Positions 16,999 to 26,042 are shown, counted from the first letter of the stretch. The stretch is 64,000 nucleotides of DNA from Pseudomonas brenneri (GCF_007858285.1 NZ_VFIL01000002.1:372001-436000); one strand, 5' to 3'. Numbers and translations are program-made. The notes: a model not told the origin generated them from the sequence alone.

Positions 16999-17130
16999 GG
17001 CTGCGGGCTCTTGAACAATGGTTTAAATAGCGACGCGCAGGGTCCTGCCGTGCGTCGGGCGGGCGCAGGTTGGCGGTATTTGTAAGCAATTGCAAAGGTT
17101 GGGTATTACTGAATGTCTCATGCCTGTCCG

Positions 17131-17427
17131 CTAGACATCGATGATCAGCAGCGTGCCATGGCTGCCGGCCAGTACCCCATGGGCAATGCCGGCTTCGACC
17201 AGATACATCTGCCCGGCGCTCACCTCGACAGTCTGTTTGCCGATGGACAAGCGCAGGCAGCCGCTGATGACCAGCAACCCTTCGTTGTAGTCGTGGGTTT
17301 CTTCTGCGTAGGCCTGCTCGTCCATGCGCAGGACCTTGAGCTGCGCAGGGCCGACGTGGCCGACCGGTGATGATTTCCAAGGGGTGGGCAGTTGCCCGGC
17401 AAGTGCGGCAAAGTCCAGAAACGGCAT
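17131..17427 (-). CDS. Small cupin-domain protein
   Basis: 98 residues. The open frame extends upstream to 17670, but ATG at 17427 (MPFLDFAAL) has a strong AGGAG 8 bases before it and gives a compact single cupin. Seen: HDYNEGLLVISGCLRLSIG followed by AGQMYLVEAGIAHGV, the two halves of a cupin barrel with a few possible metal ligands (His45, Glu49, His83). The function is unknown; small cupins bind or isomerise small ligands or act as sensors. It is the last gene of a likely operon with the ABM protein (59 bases upstream) and the glutamate-synthase-like protein. Confidence 0.75.
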   Translation of the reverse strand: MPFLDFAALAGQLPTPWKSSPVGHVGPAQLKVLRMDEQAYAEETHDYNEGLLVISGCLRLSIGKQTVEVSAGQMYLVEAGIAHGVLAGSHGTLLIIDV

Positions 17428-17486
17428 GGTGAATCTCCTGGGTTCAACGATGCCGTCGGTGGTCCGGTTCAGCACAGGGGGATTAG

Positions 17487-17771
17487 TCAGAACGCATCCA
17501 TCAACAACACCCGGCACGGCTTGGCCTGGTACGCGTTGATCTGTGGCACCAACCGGGTGAAGTGCTCGCTCTGGCAGTGAGCATCCAGTGCGGCCTGGTC
17601 GGGCCATTGCTCGACAAAGATAAAGTGCCCCGGGTCTTTCTGGTCGACAAACAGATCGTAGGCGATGCACAGCGGTTCCTGGCGGGTTTTTTCCACCAGT
17701 TCGGCATACCAGGGCCGCACCGTGTCCAGGTGTTCGGGTTTGATAAAGTCTTCAGCGATTACTTTCAACAT
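17487..17771 (-). CDS. Antibiotic-biosynthesis-monooxygenase (ABM) domain protein
   Basis: 94 residues, single ABM/YgiN-type ferredoxin-like domain: MLKVIAEDFIKPE, then HFIFVEQWPDQAALDAHCQS, the typical E-x-W...L..H signature. Members are cofactor-free quinol monooxygenases or small-molecule-binding dimers in the cytosol. It lies 12 bases after the glutamate-synthase-like gene and upstream of the cupin gene, so the three are probably co-transcribed. The substrate is unknown; a quinone or aromatic role is only suggested by the family. Confidence 0.8.
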   Translation of the reverse strand: MLKVIAEDFIKPEHLDTVRPWYAELVEKTRQEPLCIAYDLFVDQKDPGHFIFVEQWPDQAALDAHCQSEHFTRLVPQINAYQAKPCRVLLMDAF

Positions 17772-17783
17772 CTGATCGGTCCT

Positions 17784-19403
17784 TCAAGCAGCTACTTCTT
17801 CATGGGGCTCGAAACTGTCGGCCCGTGCCATTTGCCACATGCGCGAATAGAACTCGCCGTTCACCTCGCCGGTCAACAGCTCCCCTGGCTTGAGGAACAC
17901 ATGCAACTGTGAGAACAGCTTGATCTCGGTGGCAGACATGCGGCGCACCAAATGCTTGGCCGACAATTGCGATGGATGATCCAGGCCTGCCGCCGCAAGC
18001 ATTTCCGCCAGGGCCTTGAGGGTGTTGCGGTGGAAGTTGAACACGCGCTGGGCCTTGTCCGGCACCACCAGTGCGCGTTGGCGCAAGGGGTCCTGGGTGG
18101 CCACGCCGGTCGGGCATTTGTTGGTGTGACAGCTTTGTGACTGGATACAGCCGATGGCGAACATAAAGCCCCGGGCCGAGTTGGCCCAGTCGGCTCCGAT
18201 GGCCAGGACACTGGCGATATCGAAGGCACTGACGATCTTGCCGCTGGCGCCGAGCTTGATCTTGTCGCGCAAGTTCAGGCCCACCAGGGTGTTGTGTACG
18301 AACAGCAGGCCTTCGCGCAGGGGCACGCCGATATGGTCGGTGAACTCCACGGGCGCGGCACCGGTGCCGCCTTCCTTGCCGTCGACCACGATAAAGTCCG
18401 GCAGAATCCCGGTTTCCAGCATGGCCTTGGCAATCCCCATGAACTCCCACGGGTGGCCCAGGCAGAACTTGAAGCCCACCGGCTTGCCGCCGGACAGTTC
18501 ACGCAACTGGGCGATGAACTGCATCAGCTCGATTGGCGTGGAAAACGCGCTGTGGCGTGACGGCGAGATGCAGTCCTCGCCCATCAGGATGCCGCGGGTC
18601 TCGGCGATTTCCTTGGTCACCTTGTGCTTGGGCAAGATCCCGCCATGGCCGGGCTTGGCGCCCTGGCTCATCTTGATTTCGATCATCCGCACTTGCGGGT
18701 TTTGCGCCTGCACGGCAAAACGTTCCGGGTCAAAGCGGCCGTCGCTGGTGCGGCAGCCGAAGTAGCCGCTGCCCAGTTCCCAGGTCAGGTCGCCGCCGTT
18801 TTCGCGGTGATAGGCGCTGATGCTGCCTTCGCCGGTGTCGTGGGCGAAGTTGCCGAGTTTGGCGCCCTGGTTGAGCGCGCGGATGGCGTTGGCGCTCAAC
18901 GAGCCGAAACTCATCGCCGAGATATTGAACACCGACGCCGAGTACGGCTGCGTGCACTGCGGGCCGCCGACCATCACGCGGAACGCGCTGGGGTCGCTCA
19001 ATGGGGCCGGGCGCATGGAGTGGCCGATGAACTCGAAGCCCGACTGGTACACGTCGATCAGGGTGCCGAAGGGTTTGTCGGCGCTTTCGTTCTTGGCCCG
19101 TGAGTACACCAGCGAGCGCTGGGCCCGGGAGAAGGGCAGGGCGTCACTGTCGGATTCCAGCAGGTATTGGCGGATTTCCGGACGGATGCCCTCTACCAGG
19201 TAACGGATATTGCCCAGGATCGGGTAATTGCGGCGCACCGCGTGGGGGCTTTGCAGCAGGTCGAACACGCCGATCAGGCTGAGCACGCCGGTCACCAGGG
19301 TAATCGGCCAGAGCCATTCGTGTTGGATAAAAGGGAGGCTGGCGAGGGTGAAAATGACACACACGGCAAAAAATGCATAACGGCTAAGCAAGGACAGGCT
19401 CAT
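17784..19403 (-). CDS. FMN-binding glutamate-synthase-like protein
   Basis: 539 residues. The N-terminus has hydrophobic segments (YAFFAVCVIFTLASLPFI and a second near 35-50), and the rest is the FMN/Fe-S barrel domain of glutamate synthase: KMSQGAKPGHGGILP, FIVVDGKEGGTGAAP, and the 3Fe-4S cysteine cluster CIQSQSCHTNKCPTGVA. Unlike GltB it has no amidotransferase domain, so it resembles the standalone archaeal-type or membrane-linked homologues. The chemistry is probably an FMN-dependent redox step; ammonia assimilation is not established. It heads an operon with the ABM and cupin genes. A REP pair lies just upstream. Confidence 0.85.
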   Translation of the reverse strand: MSLSLLSRYAFFAVCVIFTLASLPFIQHEWLWPITLVTGVLSLIGVFDLLQSPHAVRRNYPILGNIRYLVEGIRPEIRQYLLESDSDALPFSRAQRSLVYSRAKNESADKPFGTLIDVYQSGFEFIGHSMRPAPLSDPSAFRVMVGGPQCTQPYSASVFNISAMSFGSLSANAIRALNQGAKLGNFAHDTGEGSISAYHRENGGDLTWELGSGYFGCRTSDGRFDPERFAVQAQNPQVRMIEIKMSQGAKPGHGGILPKHKVTKEIAETRGILMGEDCISPSRHSAFSTPIELMQFIAQLRELSGGKPVGFKFCLGHPWEFMGIAKAMLETGILPDFIVVDGKEGGTGAAPVEFTDHIGVPLREGLLFVHNTLVGLNLRDKIKLGASGKIVSAFDIASVLAIGADWANSARGFMFAIGCIQSQSCHTNKCPTGVATQDPLRQRALVVPDKAQRVFNFHRNTLKALAEMLAAAGLDHPSQLSAKHLVRRMSATEIKLFSQLHVFLKPGELLTGEVNGEFYSRMWQMARADSFEPHEEVAA

Positions 19404-19433
19404 ACGGTTTCCTTGGGTTCGGACTCTTTATGA

Positions 19434-19502
19434 CCTGTAGAGGCCGGCTTGCTGGCGATGGCGTTTTTGGTGGCGCTATCGCTGGCAAGCCAGCTCCTAC
19501 AA
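19434..19502. repeat. REP pair
   Basis: CTGTAGAGGCCGGCTTGCTG and CTGGCAAGCCAGCTCCTACA-type arms face each other around a short spacer. It lies between the glutamate-synthase-like gene and the L31B gene. Confidence 0.7.
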
Positions 19503-19635
19503 GGATCTCCAGGCTATGGATGCCTGTGCTCTCTCACGGAGTCCCAGCTTACGGGGGAGTTCCTTGCCGGGGCAACCGCAGAGAACCGCTGTCTATTTCG
19601 GTATTGCAATCCGTTCTCGTTTGGATGCAATATTG

Positions 19636-19650
19636 CGTTACTGTATAACG
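19636..19650. promoter_or_regulatory. Candidate Zur operator upstream of L31B
   Basis: The inverted repeat CGTTA-CTGTA-TAACG sits in an AT-rich stretch 34 bases before the L31B start. Type B L31 genes are classically repressed by Zur when zinc is sufficient. The match to the Zur consensus is partial, so the assignment rests mostly on context. Confidence 0.4.
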
Positions 19651-19683
19651 TATTAAATCTACCCAGACGCCCTCGGAGGCCCC

Positions 19684-19956
19684 ATGAAAGCTGGTATCCA
19701 TCCTGACTACCGCAAAGTGCTGTTCCACGATACTGCCGCCGATGTGTTCTTCCTGATCGGCTCCACGGTCGACACGGACCGTACCCACCAACACACCGAC
19801 GGCAACACTTACCCCTACATGGCCCTCGACGTGTCCAGCGCTTCCCACCCGATCTACACCGGCCAGCAGCGCAAGACCCAGGTTGAAGGGCGGATTGCCG
19901 GGTTCAACAAGCGATTTGCTTCGTTTGGTTCGAGTCCGAAGAAAGCCCAGGCCTGA
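19684..19956 (+). CDS. rpmE2: 50S ribosomal protein L31 type B (zinc-independent)
   Basis: 90 residues: [43 protein letters not shown], and a G-x-x-x-x-FNKRF tail near the C-terminus, all typical of YkgM-type L31. The CxxC zinc motif of type A L31 is absent. It replaces the zinc-containing L31 on ribosomes during zinc shortage. Monocistronic, with a possible Zur operator just upstream; it converges on the REC-histidine kinase gene, whose stop is 22 bases away. The length is normal for the family. Confidence 0.93.
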   Translation: MKAGIHPDYRKVLFHDTAADVFFLIGSTVDTDRTHQHTDGNTYPYMALDVSSASHPIYTGQQRKTQVEGRIAGFNKRFASFGSSPKKAQA

Positions 19957-19978
19957 CCGATGGCAGGCGCGGCGGGTG

Positions 19979-21358
19979 TCACGCCGCAGTCTGCCGGATC
20001 GGCAGCACCACCCGGAATGTGGTGCCCGTGCCGACTTCACTTCTCACTGAAATCTCCCCATGGTGTTTTTTGACGATGCCGTAGGACAGAGAAAGCCCCA
20101 GGCCCGTCCCTTCACCCACCGGCTTGGTGGTGAAAAACGGGTCGAAGATTTTCTGCAGGCTGTGAGGGGCAATCCCGCAGCCGTTATCTGCCACTTCCAG
20201 CCAGACCTGATCGCCCTCCACGCCATTGCTGAGGGTGATTGTGCCGCGCTCCGACCCCATGGCCTGGGCTGCGTTGATCACCAGGTTCATCACCACCTGG
20301 TTGATTTGTGAAGCCAGGCATTCGATGTCAGGCAGTGGCTGATAGTGTTTGATCACATCCGCCTTGTGTTTGAGTTCACTGGCCACGATATTCAGGGTCG
20401 AGTCGATCCCGTGCTGCAGGTTCGCCCATTGCCAATTCTCGTCATTATCGACCCGGGAGAAGTTCTTCAGGTCCTTGACGATCTGCGTCACACGAGCGAT
20501 CCCGTCCTTGGACTCCCGGATCAGGATCGGAATGTCTTCCTTGAGAAAGTCCAAGTCCAGATCTTTGCGCAGGGCGTTCAATTGCTCAATACATGCTCCA
20601 GGCGGTAATGCTTCTTGGGCCTGTTGATAGGCATCAAGCATCCGTTGCAACTGCTTGAAGTAACCGTCCAGTGTGCCGAGGTTGGAGCTGACAAAACCTA
20701 CGGGGTTATTGATTTCGTGGGCTACCCCGGCAGCCATCTGCCCCAGGGAGGCCAGTTTCTCCGACTGGATCAATTGGCTTTGCAGTTGCTTGCGCTCATC
20801 GATTTCCAGCTGCAATGCCTGGTTGCGCTGTTCCACCAACTGCTCCAGATGAATGGTTTTCAGGTTGGCGCGGCGGGCCATGTCCCATTTGGTAGCCAGG
20901 GTATTGGCCATCTGTTGGACTTCGATGTTGTCGAAGGGTTTTTTCAGGATCAGTAGCCGGTCGTGGGCCTTGAGGCGTGACAGCAGCTCCTCCCAGGAAT
21001 AATCCGAGTAAGCCGTGCACACCACCACCTGCAGGTCCGGGTCGACTTTCCAAAGTTCCTCGATGGTCTGGGCGCCATCCCAACCTTGGGGCATGCGCAT
21101 GTCGACAAACGCCAGGGCGTAGGGACGGTCGTGTTGCATAGCGCTACACAGCTGTTGCAGGCCTTCCTGGCCGCCATAGGCCGAGTCGAGTTCAAAGGGT
21201 TGGGCGAGGGGGGCGGCGGTTGCGCCGAACAGCGTGCTTTCTAGTTCGTCCAGCGCTGGGTTCTGTTCGACGGGCGGCATGAGGATCTTGCGAAAATCTT
21301 CGTGGATCGACGGCGTGTCATCAATCAACAGAATGCGCCGGTTGTGGAGAGAGGGCAT
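19979..21358 (-). CDS. Response-regulator/histidine kinase (REC-HisKA-HATPase)
   Basis: 459 residues. The N-terminal receiver (RRILLIDDTPSIHEDFRKIL) has a likely phospho-acceptor Asp86 in FVDMRMP and Lys in ILKKPFD; it has about 30 extra residues between the first strand-helix and the acceptor. A coiled-coil linker leads to the kinase core: phospho-acceptor His in GVAHEINNPVGF, N-box VVMNLVINAAQAM, DNGCGI, GTGLGLSLS. There is no membrane segment, so it is cytosolic. A receiver ahead of a kinase suggests it is switched by phosphotransfer, probably from the kinase encoded 2 bases upstream. Last gene of the four-gene peroxidase/c-di-GMP operon. Its receiver is close to that of the GGDEF-EAL protein of the same operon. 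Confidence 0.88.
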   Translation of the reverse strand: MPSLHNRRILLIDDTPSIHEDFRKILMPPVEQNPALDELESTLFGATAAPLAQPFELDSAYGGQEGLQQLCSAMQHDRPYALAFVDMRMPQGWDGAQTIEELWKVDPDLQVVVCTAYSDYSWEELLSRLKAHDRLLILKKPFDNIEVQQMANTLATKWDMARRANLKTIHLEQLVEQRNQALQLEIDERKQLQSQLIQSEKLASLGQMAAGVAHEINNPVGFVSSNLGTLDGYFKQLQRMLDAYQQAQEALPPGACIEQLNALRKDLDLDFLKEDIPILIRESKDGIARVTQIVKDLKNFSRVDNDENWQWANLQHGIDSTLNIVASELKHKADVIKHYQPLPDIECLASQINQVVMNLVINAAQAMGSERGTITLSNGVEGDQVWLEVADNGCGIAPHSLQKIFDPFFTTKPVGEGTGLGLSLSYGIVKKHHGEISVRSEVGTGTTFRVVLPIRQTAA

Positions 21359-21360
21359 GG

Positions 21361-23166
21361 TCAGTTCTCGGCACGTTCAAGAGGAATATATAAGGTAAAC
21401 AGGGCGCCCTGGCCGGGTCCGTCGCTGTGTGCGGTCAGGCGGCCATTCATTTCGATGGCGGCCAGGGCGCAGCTGTGCAGGCCAAAACCGTGACCCTCCT
21501 TGCGGGTGGTGAAACCGTGGGTAAAGATCCGCGTCATGTTTTCTGCGGGGATGCCTTCACCTTCGTCCTTGACGCTGATCTGCAACGTGTCGTCATCCAG
21601 GGCGCGGACCGTGAGGGTTATCTGGCGTGGCCGGTCGCTGAGGTTGGACATGGCGTACTTGGCGTTGCTGATCAGGTTCACCAGAATCAACAGCAACCGA
21701 TGTTTGTCGGCCATGACCTCGGGCACCGGGTGATAGTCCTTGACCACCGTGACATGGTGGCGACTCAAGGCGCCGGAATTCATGCGCAGCGCGTCTTCGA
21801 CCATGGCGCTGATATGCACGGGCTCCAGCAGTTTGGAGGCGCCAGCATAGGACTGTTGGGTGGAGACGATATCCTTGATGTGGTCGACACTCTTGGTCAA
21901 TTGTGCCAATTCTTCAGCCATGCCCTGCTGCTCGACAGCGATGGCGTCCACCAATTGGTTCAAATACCCCGGCAGCAATTTGCCCTTTTCGTCCTCCATG
22001 AGGAAGGCGCCCAGGTCATGGGGGTGTTCGTTGATCATCTGCATGGCCTTGCCCAACCCAAGGGCCTTGCTGGCCCGTAGTTTACGGGTCACCAGGTCGG
22101 CAGACACATTCACGCTGTTGAGCACGTTCCCGACGTTGTGCAACACATTGGTGGCAATTTCTGCCATGCCGGCCTGGCGGGCGCTGTCGAGTAACTCGCT
22201 TTGAGCGTCCCTGAGTTCCCGGGTGCGTTCCTCGACCCGTTGTTCGAGGCCTTCGTTGGCAGTCTGCAAGGCCCGGTTGACCCGGTTGATCTCGGCAAAG
22301 CTGCGCAACAGGCGAATGGCCAGGTACACCAGCACCAGCATCAGTAACGTCGAAAACACCAGCAGGTAGCGGTGGTATTTCTGATCGCTCAGGTCGGCGA
22401 CCCGTTGATCCTGATTGAGTTGGTTGGTCAGATCATCCAACTGCTCGGGCAGCGGTATCGCCGCGATGCGCTCCAGCACGCCGTTGACCAAGGGTTGCTC
22501 ACGCAGGATCAGGGCGATGTGCTTGCTGAGGATCTCCACCGGAGCCTGGAAGTCCTCGGGCAGAAGTTCCTTGTTGATCGTCAGTTTGTTCAGCCCGACG
22601 AGTATCTCGGCGGCCTTGTCGTCACTGGTGACCAGAGCGAACTCAAGACTGCTGAGCAATAAGTCATAGGTGTCGGTGGCAATGTTTTGCAATTGCAGTC
22701 GTTTGTTGGCGTCCAGCAGGCCGAATTGCGCCTGGATATCGTCCTCGGCGGTCGGCAGGAAAGCCAGGGAGTTGCGCAACAACGCGTTATGGGATTTGAA
22801 CTGGTCTACCAGTCGCGCTTTTTCCTGGACCGCCTCCCGATAGTTGTTTTGCACAGCTTGCCAGTTGCCTGGATCGGTATGTTGGTGCAAGGACTCGCGC
22901 GCTTCCAGCTCGGCCCAAAGGCTGTTCATCTCGTTGAGCGGCGCGACCAGGGGGTCGTAATTGTGGGTCAGGGCTATCCGGGCCTTGAGTACCTCGCTGT
23001 CCCATTGTGCGTTCAATTGTTTGATATGGCGGATCAAGTCGCGGGACTGTGTGTAGGTGGTGCTCTGCTCAGACGAGGATTTGACGTATAAAAATACCAG
23101 TATCGAGGCCAGCACCAGGGTGATGGCGCCGAGCAGGGACAGGCTGGAGCGGCGACTGAGCTTCAT
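21361..23166 (-). CDS. Membrane histidine kinase with DAHL-like helical sensor
   Basis: About 601 residues from ATG at 23166, which overlaps the stop of the peroxidase gene (ATGA) and has GGAAGG upstream; an in-frame ATG at 23184 is less likely. First membrane segment near residues 10-28, then an all-helical periplasmic region of about 230 residues resembling DAHL ligand-binding domains, second membrane segment near 265-285, coiled coil, and a kinase core. The H-box is ATNVLHNVGNVLNSV, the HN(V)GN type rather than HExxNP. N-box LLILVNLISNAKYAM; G-boxes DEGEGIPAEN and GHGFGLHSC. Translational coupling to the cytochrome c peroxidase suggests periplasmic redox or peroxide input, which is an inference. 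Confidence 0.85.
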   Translation of the reverse strand: MKLSRRSSLSLLGAITLVLASILVFLYVKSSSEQSTTYTQSRDLIRHIKQLNAQWDSEVLKARIALTHNYDPLVAPLNEMNSLWAELEARESLHQHTDPGNWQAVQNNYREAVQEKARLVDQFKSHNALLRNSLAFLPTAEDDIQAQFGLLDANKRLQLQNIATDTYDLLLSSLEFALVTSDDKAAEILVGLNKLTINKELLPEDFQAPVEILSKHIALILREQPLVNGVLERIAAIPLPEQLDDLTNQLNQDQRVADLSDQKYHRYLLVFSTLLMLVLVYLAIRLLRSFAEINRVNRALQTANEGLEQRVEERTRELRDAQSELLDSARQAGMAEIATNVLHNVGNVLNSVNVSADLVTRKLRASKALGLGKAMQMINEHPHDLGAFLMEDEKGKLLPGYLNQLVDAIAVEQQGMAEELAQLTKSVDHIKDIVSTQQSYAGASKLLEPVHISAMVEDALRMNSGALSRHHVTVVKDYHPVPEVMADKHRLLLILVNLISNAKYAMSNLSDRPRQITLTVRALDDDTLQISVKDEGEGIPAENMTRIFTHGFTTRKEGHGFGLHSCALAAIEMNGRLTAHSDGPGQGALFTLYIPLERAEN

Positions 23167-24149
23167 AGCGGTTTGCCTTCCCATTCACCCGTCAGTGTCT
23201 TGAGGAACAGGGTAATCCGAGTCTTGTCGTCTGCCGAAGGTGTACGCCCCAACTGGTACTCGAACATCACGTCGACCGCTTCTTCCAGGGTCTTGGCCGA
23301 GCTGTCGTGAAAGTAGGGGGCGGTGACGGCGACGTTACGCAGGCTCGGCACTTTGAACACATGGCGATCGTCCTCATCCAGGGTCACCAGGTAGCGCCCC
23401 AGGTCGGCTTCAATCGGATTGCCTCGGGCTTCGAAGTAGTCCTTTATCACACCGAACTTCTGGTACATGTTGCCCCCGATATTGACCCCTTGATGACAGG
23501 CAATACAACCGTACTCCTTGAATCGCAGGTAACCCTGTTTTTCGTCGTAGCTGAGGACATCGGTGTTGCCCAGCAGGTACTGATCGAAACGTGAATTGGG
23601 CGTGATCAGGGTGCGCTCGTAAGTGGCCAGGGCATTCTGCACGTTGGCGGCAGTGACGCCGTCGGGGTAGGCCAGGCTGAATGCGCGTTGATATTCAGGT
23701 GCTGCGGCTAGCGTAGCGACTACGGTTTTCCAGTCGTTGCCCATTTCTGCAGGGCTGGTCACCACTTGTTGGATCTGTGCCTCCAGAGTGTCCACCCGGG
23801 CGCTCCAGAACTGTTTGAAGTTCAGGCTGGCGTTGAACACGGTGGGGGTGTTGAGCGCCACTGGCTTGCCGTCGAAGCCAAGGGAGAAGGGTTTGTCATC
23901 GGCGCCGCCTTTGTCCAGGTGATGGCAACTGGCGCAAGACAGGGTGTTATTGATCGACAGGCGTGTCTCATTGAACAGCCGACGCCCCAGTTCAACGCGG
24001 GATGCATCCAGCACCGGTGTTGCAGGCAGGGGTTTGAGTGGCTCATCGAGCGGCGCGGCGAATACCGCGCAACTGCCCAGCCATACACCGGATACAAGGC
24101 TTATGACCGGTGCCGACGGGTAACGCAGTGGTGTATTGCTCAACTTCAA
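23163..24149 (-). CDS. Di-haem cytochrome c peroxidase (CcpA/MauG family)
   Basis: 328 residues with an N-terminal signal sequence (about 1-31, ending VFAAP). Two haem motifs: Cys72-Ala-Ser-Cys75-His76 and Cys215-Ile-Ala-Cys218-His219, spaced as in bacterial di-haem peroxidases; also TSPAEMGNDW, the conserved region near the peroxidatic haem, and VPSLRNVAVTAPYFHDSS. Known reaction of the family: reduction of hydrogen peroxide to water in the periplasm; MauG-type members instead oxidise proteins. Here it is embedded between signalling genes, 18 bases after the GGDEF-EAL gene and overlapping the kinase gene by 4 bases, so it may feed or protect the sensor rather than act only in detoxification. 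Confidence 0.9.
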   Translation of the reverse strand: MKLSNTPLRYPSAPVISLVSGVWLGSCAVFAAPLDEPLKPLPATPVLDASRVELGRRLFNETRLSINNTLSCASCHHLDKGGADDKPFSLGFDGKPVALNTPTVFNASLNFKQFWSARVDTLEAQIQQVVTSPAEMGNDWKTVVATLAAAPEYQRAFSLAYPDGVTAANVQNALATYERTLITPNSRFDQYLLGNTDVLSYDEKQGYLRFKEYGCIACHQGVNIGGNMYQKFGVIKDYFEARGNPIEADLGRYLVTLDEDDRHVFKVPSLRNVAVTAPYFHDSSAKTLEEAVDVMFEYQLGRTPSADDKTRITLFLKTLTGEWEGKPL

Positions 24150-24167
24150 TTCCTTGTGAGCTGAGGA

Positions 24168-26042
24168 TCATTGACCGGGCATCAGATGATGTGGGCCTGT
24201 TTCCAGTAGCAGGGCAAAATCCTCGGCCGCCACGGCTTTGCTGAACAGATAACCCTGGCCTTCCTCACAGTTGCGGGCCTTGAGGAACTCCAGTTGTTCG
24301 ACTGTCTCCACGCCCTCGGCAATGATATTGAGGTCCAGGCTTTTGCCCAGGCTGATAATGGCACTGATCAGTTGCATGTCCTGGGTGCTTTCGCCCATGC
24401 CGCGAATAAACGACTGGTCGATTTTTAGCACATCCACGGGAAAGCGCCGCAGGTAACTGAGGCTGGAGTAACCGGTGCCGAAGTCATCGATGGCCAGCCT
24501 TACCCCCATCTTCTTGATTTCGCGCAGGGTGGCAACGGTGTCCTCGACGTTTTGCATCAGCACGCTTTCGGTAATCTCCAACTCCAGCAGTGCGGGCGCC
24601 AGGCCCGTTTGCTCAAGTGTGGCGGCAAGGTTGGGGACAAAGTCGCGCTGACGGAAGTCGATGGCCGAGATGTTCACCGAGACGCAAATGGGCGCCAACC
24701 CCTGCGCCTGCCAACGCTGTGCCTGTGTGCAGGCCTGGTGCAATACCCATTGGCTCAAGGGCACGATCAGGCCACTGTCTTCGGCCACCGGGATGAAGGC
24801 GGACGGGTAAACCCAGCCATGCTCGGGACGATACCAGCGAATCAACGCTTCAGCGCCGACCACTCGCCCGCTTTTCAAGTCCAGTTTCGGTTGGTAGTGC
24901 AAGACAAACTCGTCGTGCTCCAGGGCCCATCGAATCGCGGTCTCCAGGGTTTGTTGCCGGCGCGCTATCAGGTTCATGTCTTCGATAAAGAAGCTGAAGT
25001 TGCCAGGCCCGTGCTCCTTGACGTTATGCATGGCGGTTTCCGCGTTCTTTATCAACTCAACGGCGTTGAAACTGTCATTGGGGTAAATACTGATGCCAAG
25101 GCTGGCGGTGACGCGCAGGTCATGGCCTGCGACATGGCGGGTACGCCCGAGGGCCTTGAGGATCTTCTCGGCAATGCTCATGGTTTGTTGAGGGTGATGA
25201 ATGTCGTTGAGGATCATCATGAATTCATCGGAGCCATAGCGGAACACCGAGTCGGATTCACGCACCGTTGCCAGCAGATCCTCGCTGATCTGTTGCAACA
25301 CCTGGTCACCCACCGGGTAGCCCAGTGCATTGTTGACGCGCTTGAAACGGTCCAGGCCAATAAACATCACCGCCAGTTGCGTATCGTGGCGCCGGCCCAG
25401 GGCAATGGCCTGGGTCAGCCGGTCGCCGAGCAGCGTGCTGTTGGGCAGGCCTGTGAGAGCATCGTAGTGCAACAAGTGCGAAACCTTGAGTAACTCCTGG
25501 ACCCGCTCTTCGATCATGCGCTCAAGGCCCAACACTTTGAGTAACGCGTCCTGTGCCAACTGCCATTTCCAGGTCAGGGCACTGGCCATCTGGCGGATCT
25601 CCAGGTGATCGAACGGCTTTTTCAGGATCAGCAACTGATCATTGAACTTCAAGCGGGCTTCAATCGCTTCGAAGGAGTAGTCGGAATAGGCCGTACACAG
25701 GGCGATTTGCAGGTTGGGGTCGATGTTCCATAGCTGTTCGATGGTTTCCAGGCCATCCCATCCCGGCGGCATGCGCATGTCGATAAATGCCAGGGCATAC
25801 GGTGCGTCGTCAGCCAGTGCCCGAGTGACCAAATCGAGGGCTTCCTGGCCCTGGTACGCAGAGTCCAGGGTATAACGCTGGTGGGTGGCTGGTGCAGTGC
25901 CGAACAGGCTTTGCTCTATGCTCTCCAGCGTCTGGTCGGCAATGGCCTCGGCACAGAGGATCTTGCGAAAATCCTGATGGATCGACGCCGTGTCGTCGAC
26001 GATCAGAATACGTCGGTTCGCCCCTTCGGGCCGAAGCGTCAT
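24168..26042 (-). CDS. Receiver-GGDEF-EAL protein (c-di-GMP turnover)
   Basis: About 624 residues from ATG at 26042 (MTLRPEGANRR); an upstream in-frame ATG at 26183 would add 47 residues without domain features. No strong Shine-Dalgarno is seen at 26042, so the start is tentative. Receiver with Asp88 (FIDMRMP), a GGDEF domain with the variant YGSDEF, and an EAL domain with the key residues present: EALIRW, VNISAIDFRQ, ELEITES, AIDDFGTGYSS, KIDQSFI, IAEGVE. A phosphodiesterase is therefore likely; cyclase activity is doubtful but the GSDEF domain may still bind GTP. The receiver is closely similar to that of the REC-kinase in the same operon. First gene of that operon. Confidence 0.88.
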   Translation of the reverse strand: MTLRPEGANRRILIVDDTASIHQDFRKILCAEAIADQTLESIEQSLFGTAPATHQRYTLDSAYQGQEALDLVTRALADDAPYALAFIDMRMPPGWDGLETIEQLWNIDPNLQIALCTAYSDYSFEAIEARLKFNDQLLILKKPFDHLEIRQMASALTWKWQLAQDALLKVLGLERMIEERVQELLKVSHLLHYDALTGLPNSTLLGDRLTQAIALGRRHDTQLAVMFIGLDRFKRVNNALGYPVGDQVLQQISEDLLATVRESDSVFRYGSDEFMMILNDIHHPQQTMSIAEKILKALGRTRHVAGHDLRVTASLGISIYPNDSFNAVELIKNAETAMHNVKEHGPGNFSFFIEDMNLIARRQQTLETAIRWALEHDEFVLHYQPKLDLKSGRVVGAEALIRWYRPEHGWVYPSAFIPVAEDSGLIVPLSQWVLHQACTQAQRWQAQGLAPICVSVNISAIDFRQRDFVPNLAATLEQTGLAPALLELEITESVLMQNVEDTVATLREIKKMGVRLAIDDFGTGYSSLSYLRRFPVDVLKIDQSFIRGMGESTQDMQLISAIISLGKSLDLNIIAEGVETVEQLEFLKARNCEEGQGYLFSKAVAAEDFALLLETGPHHLMPGQ

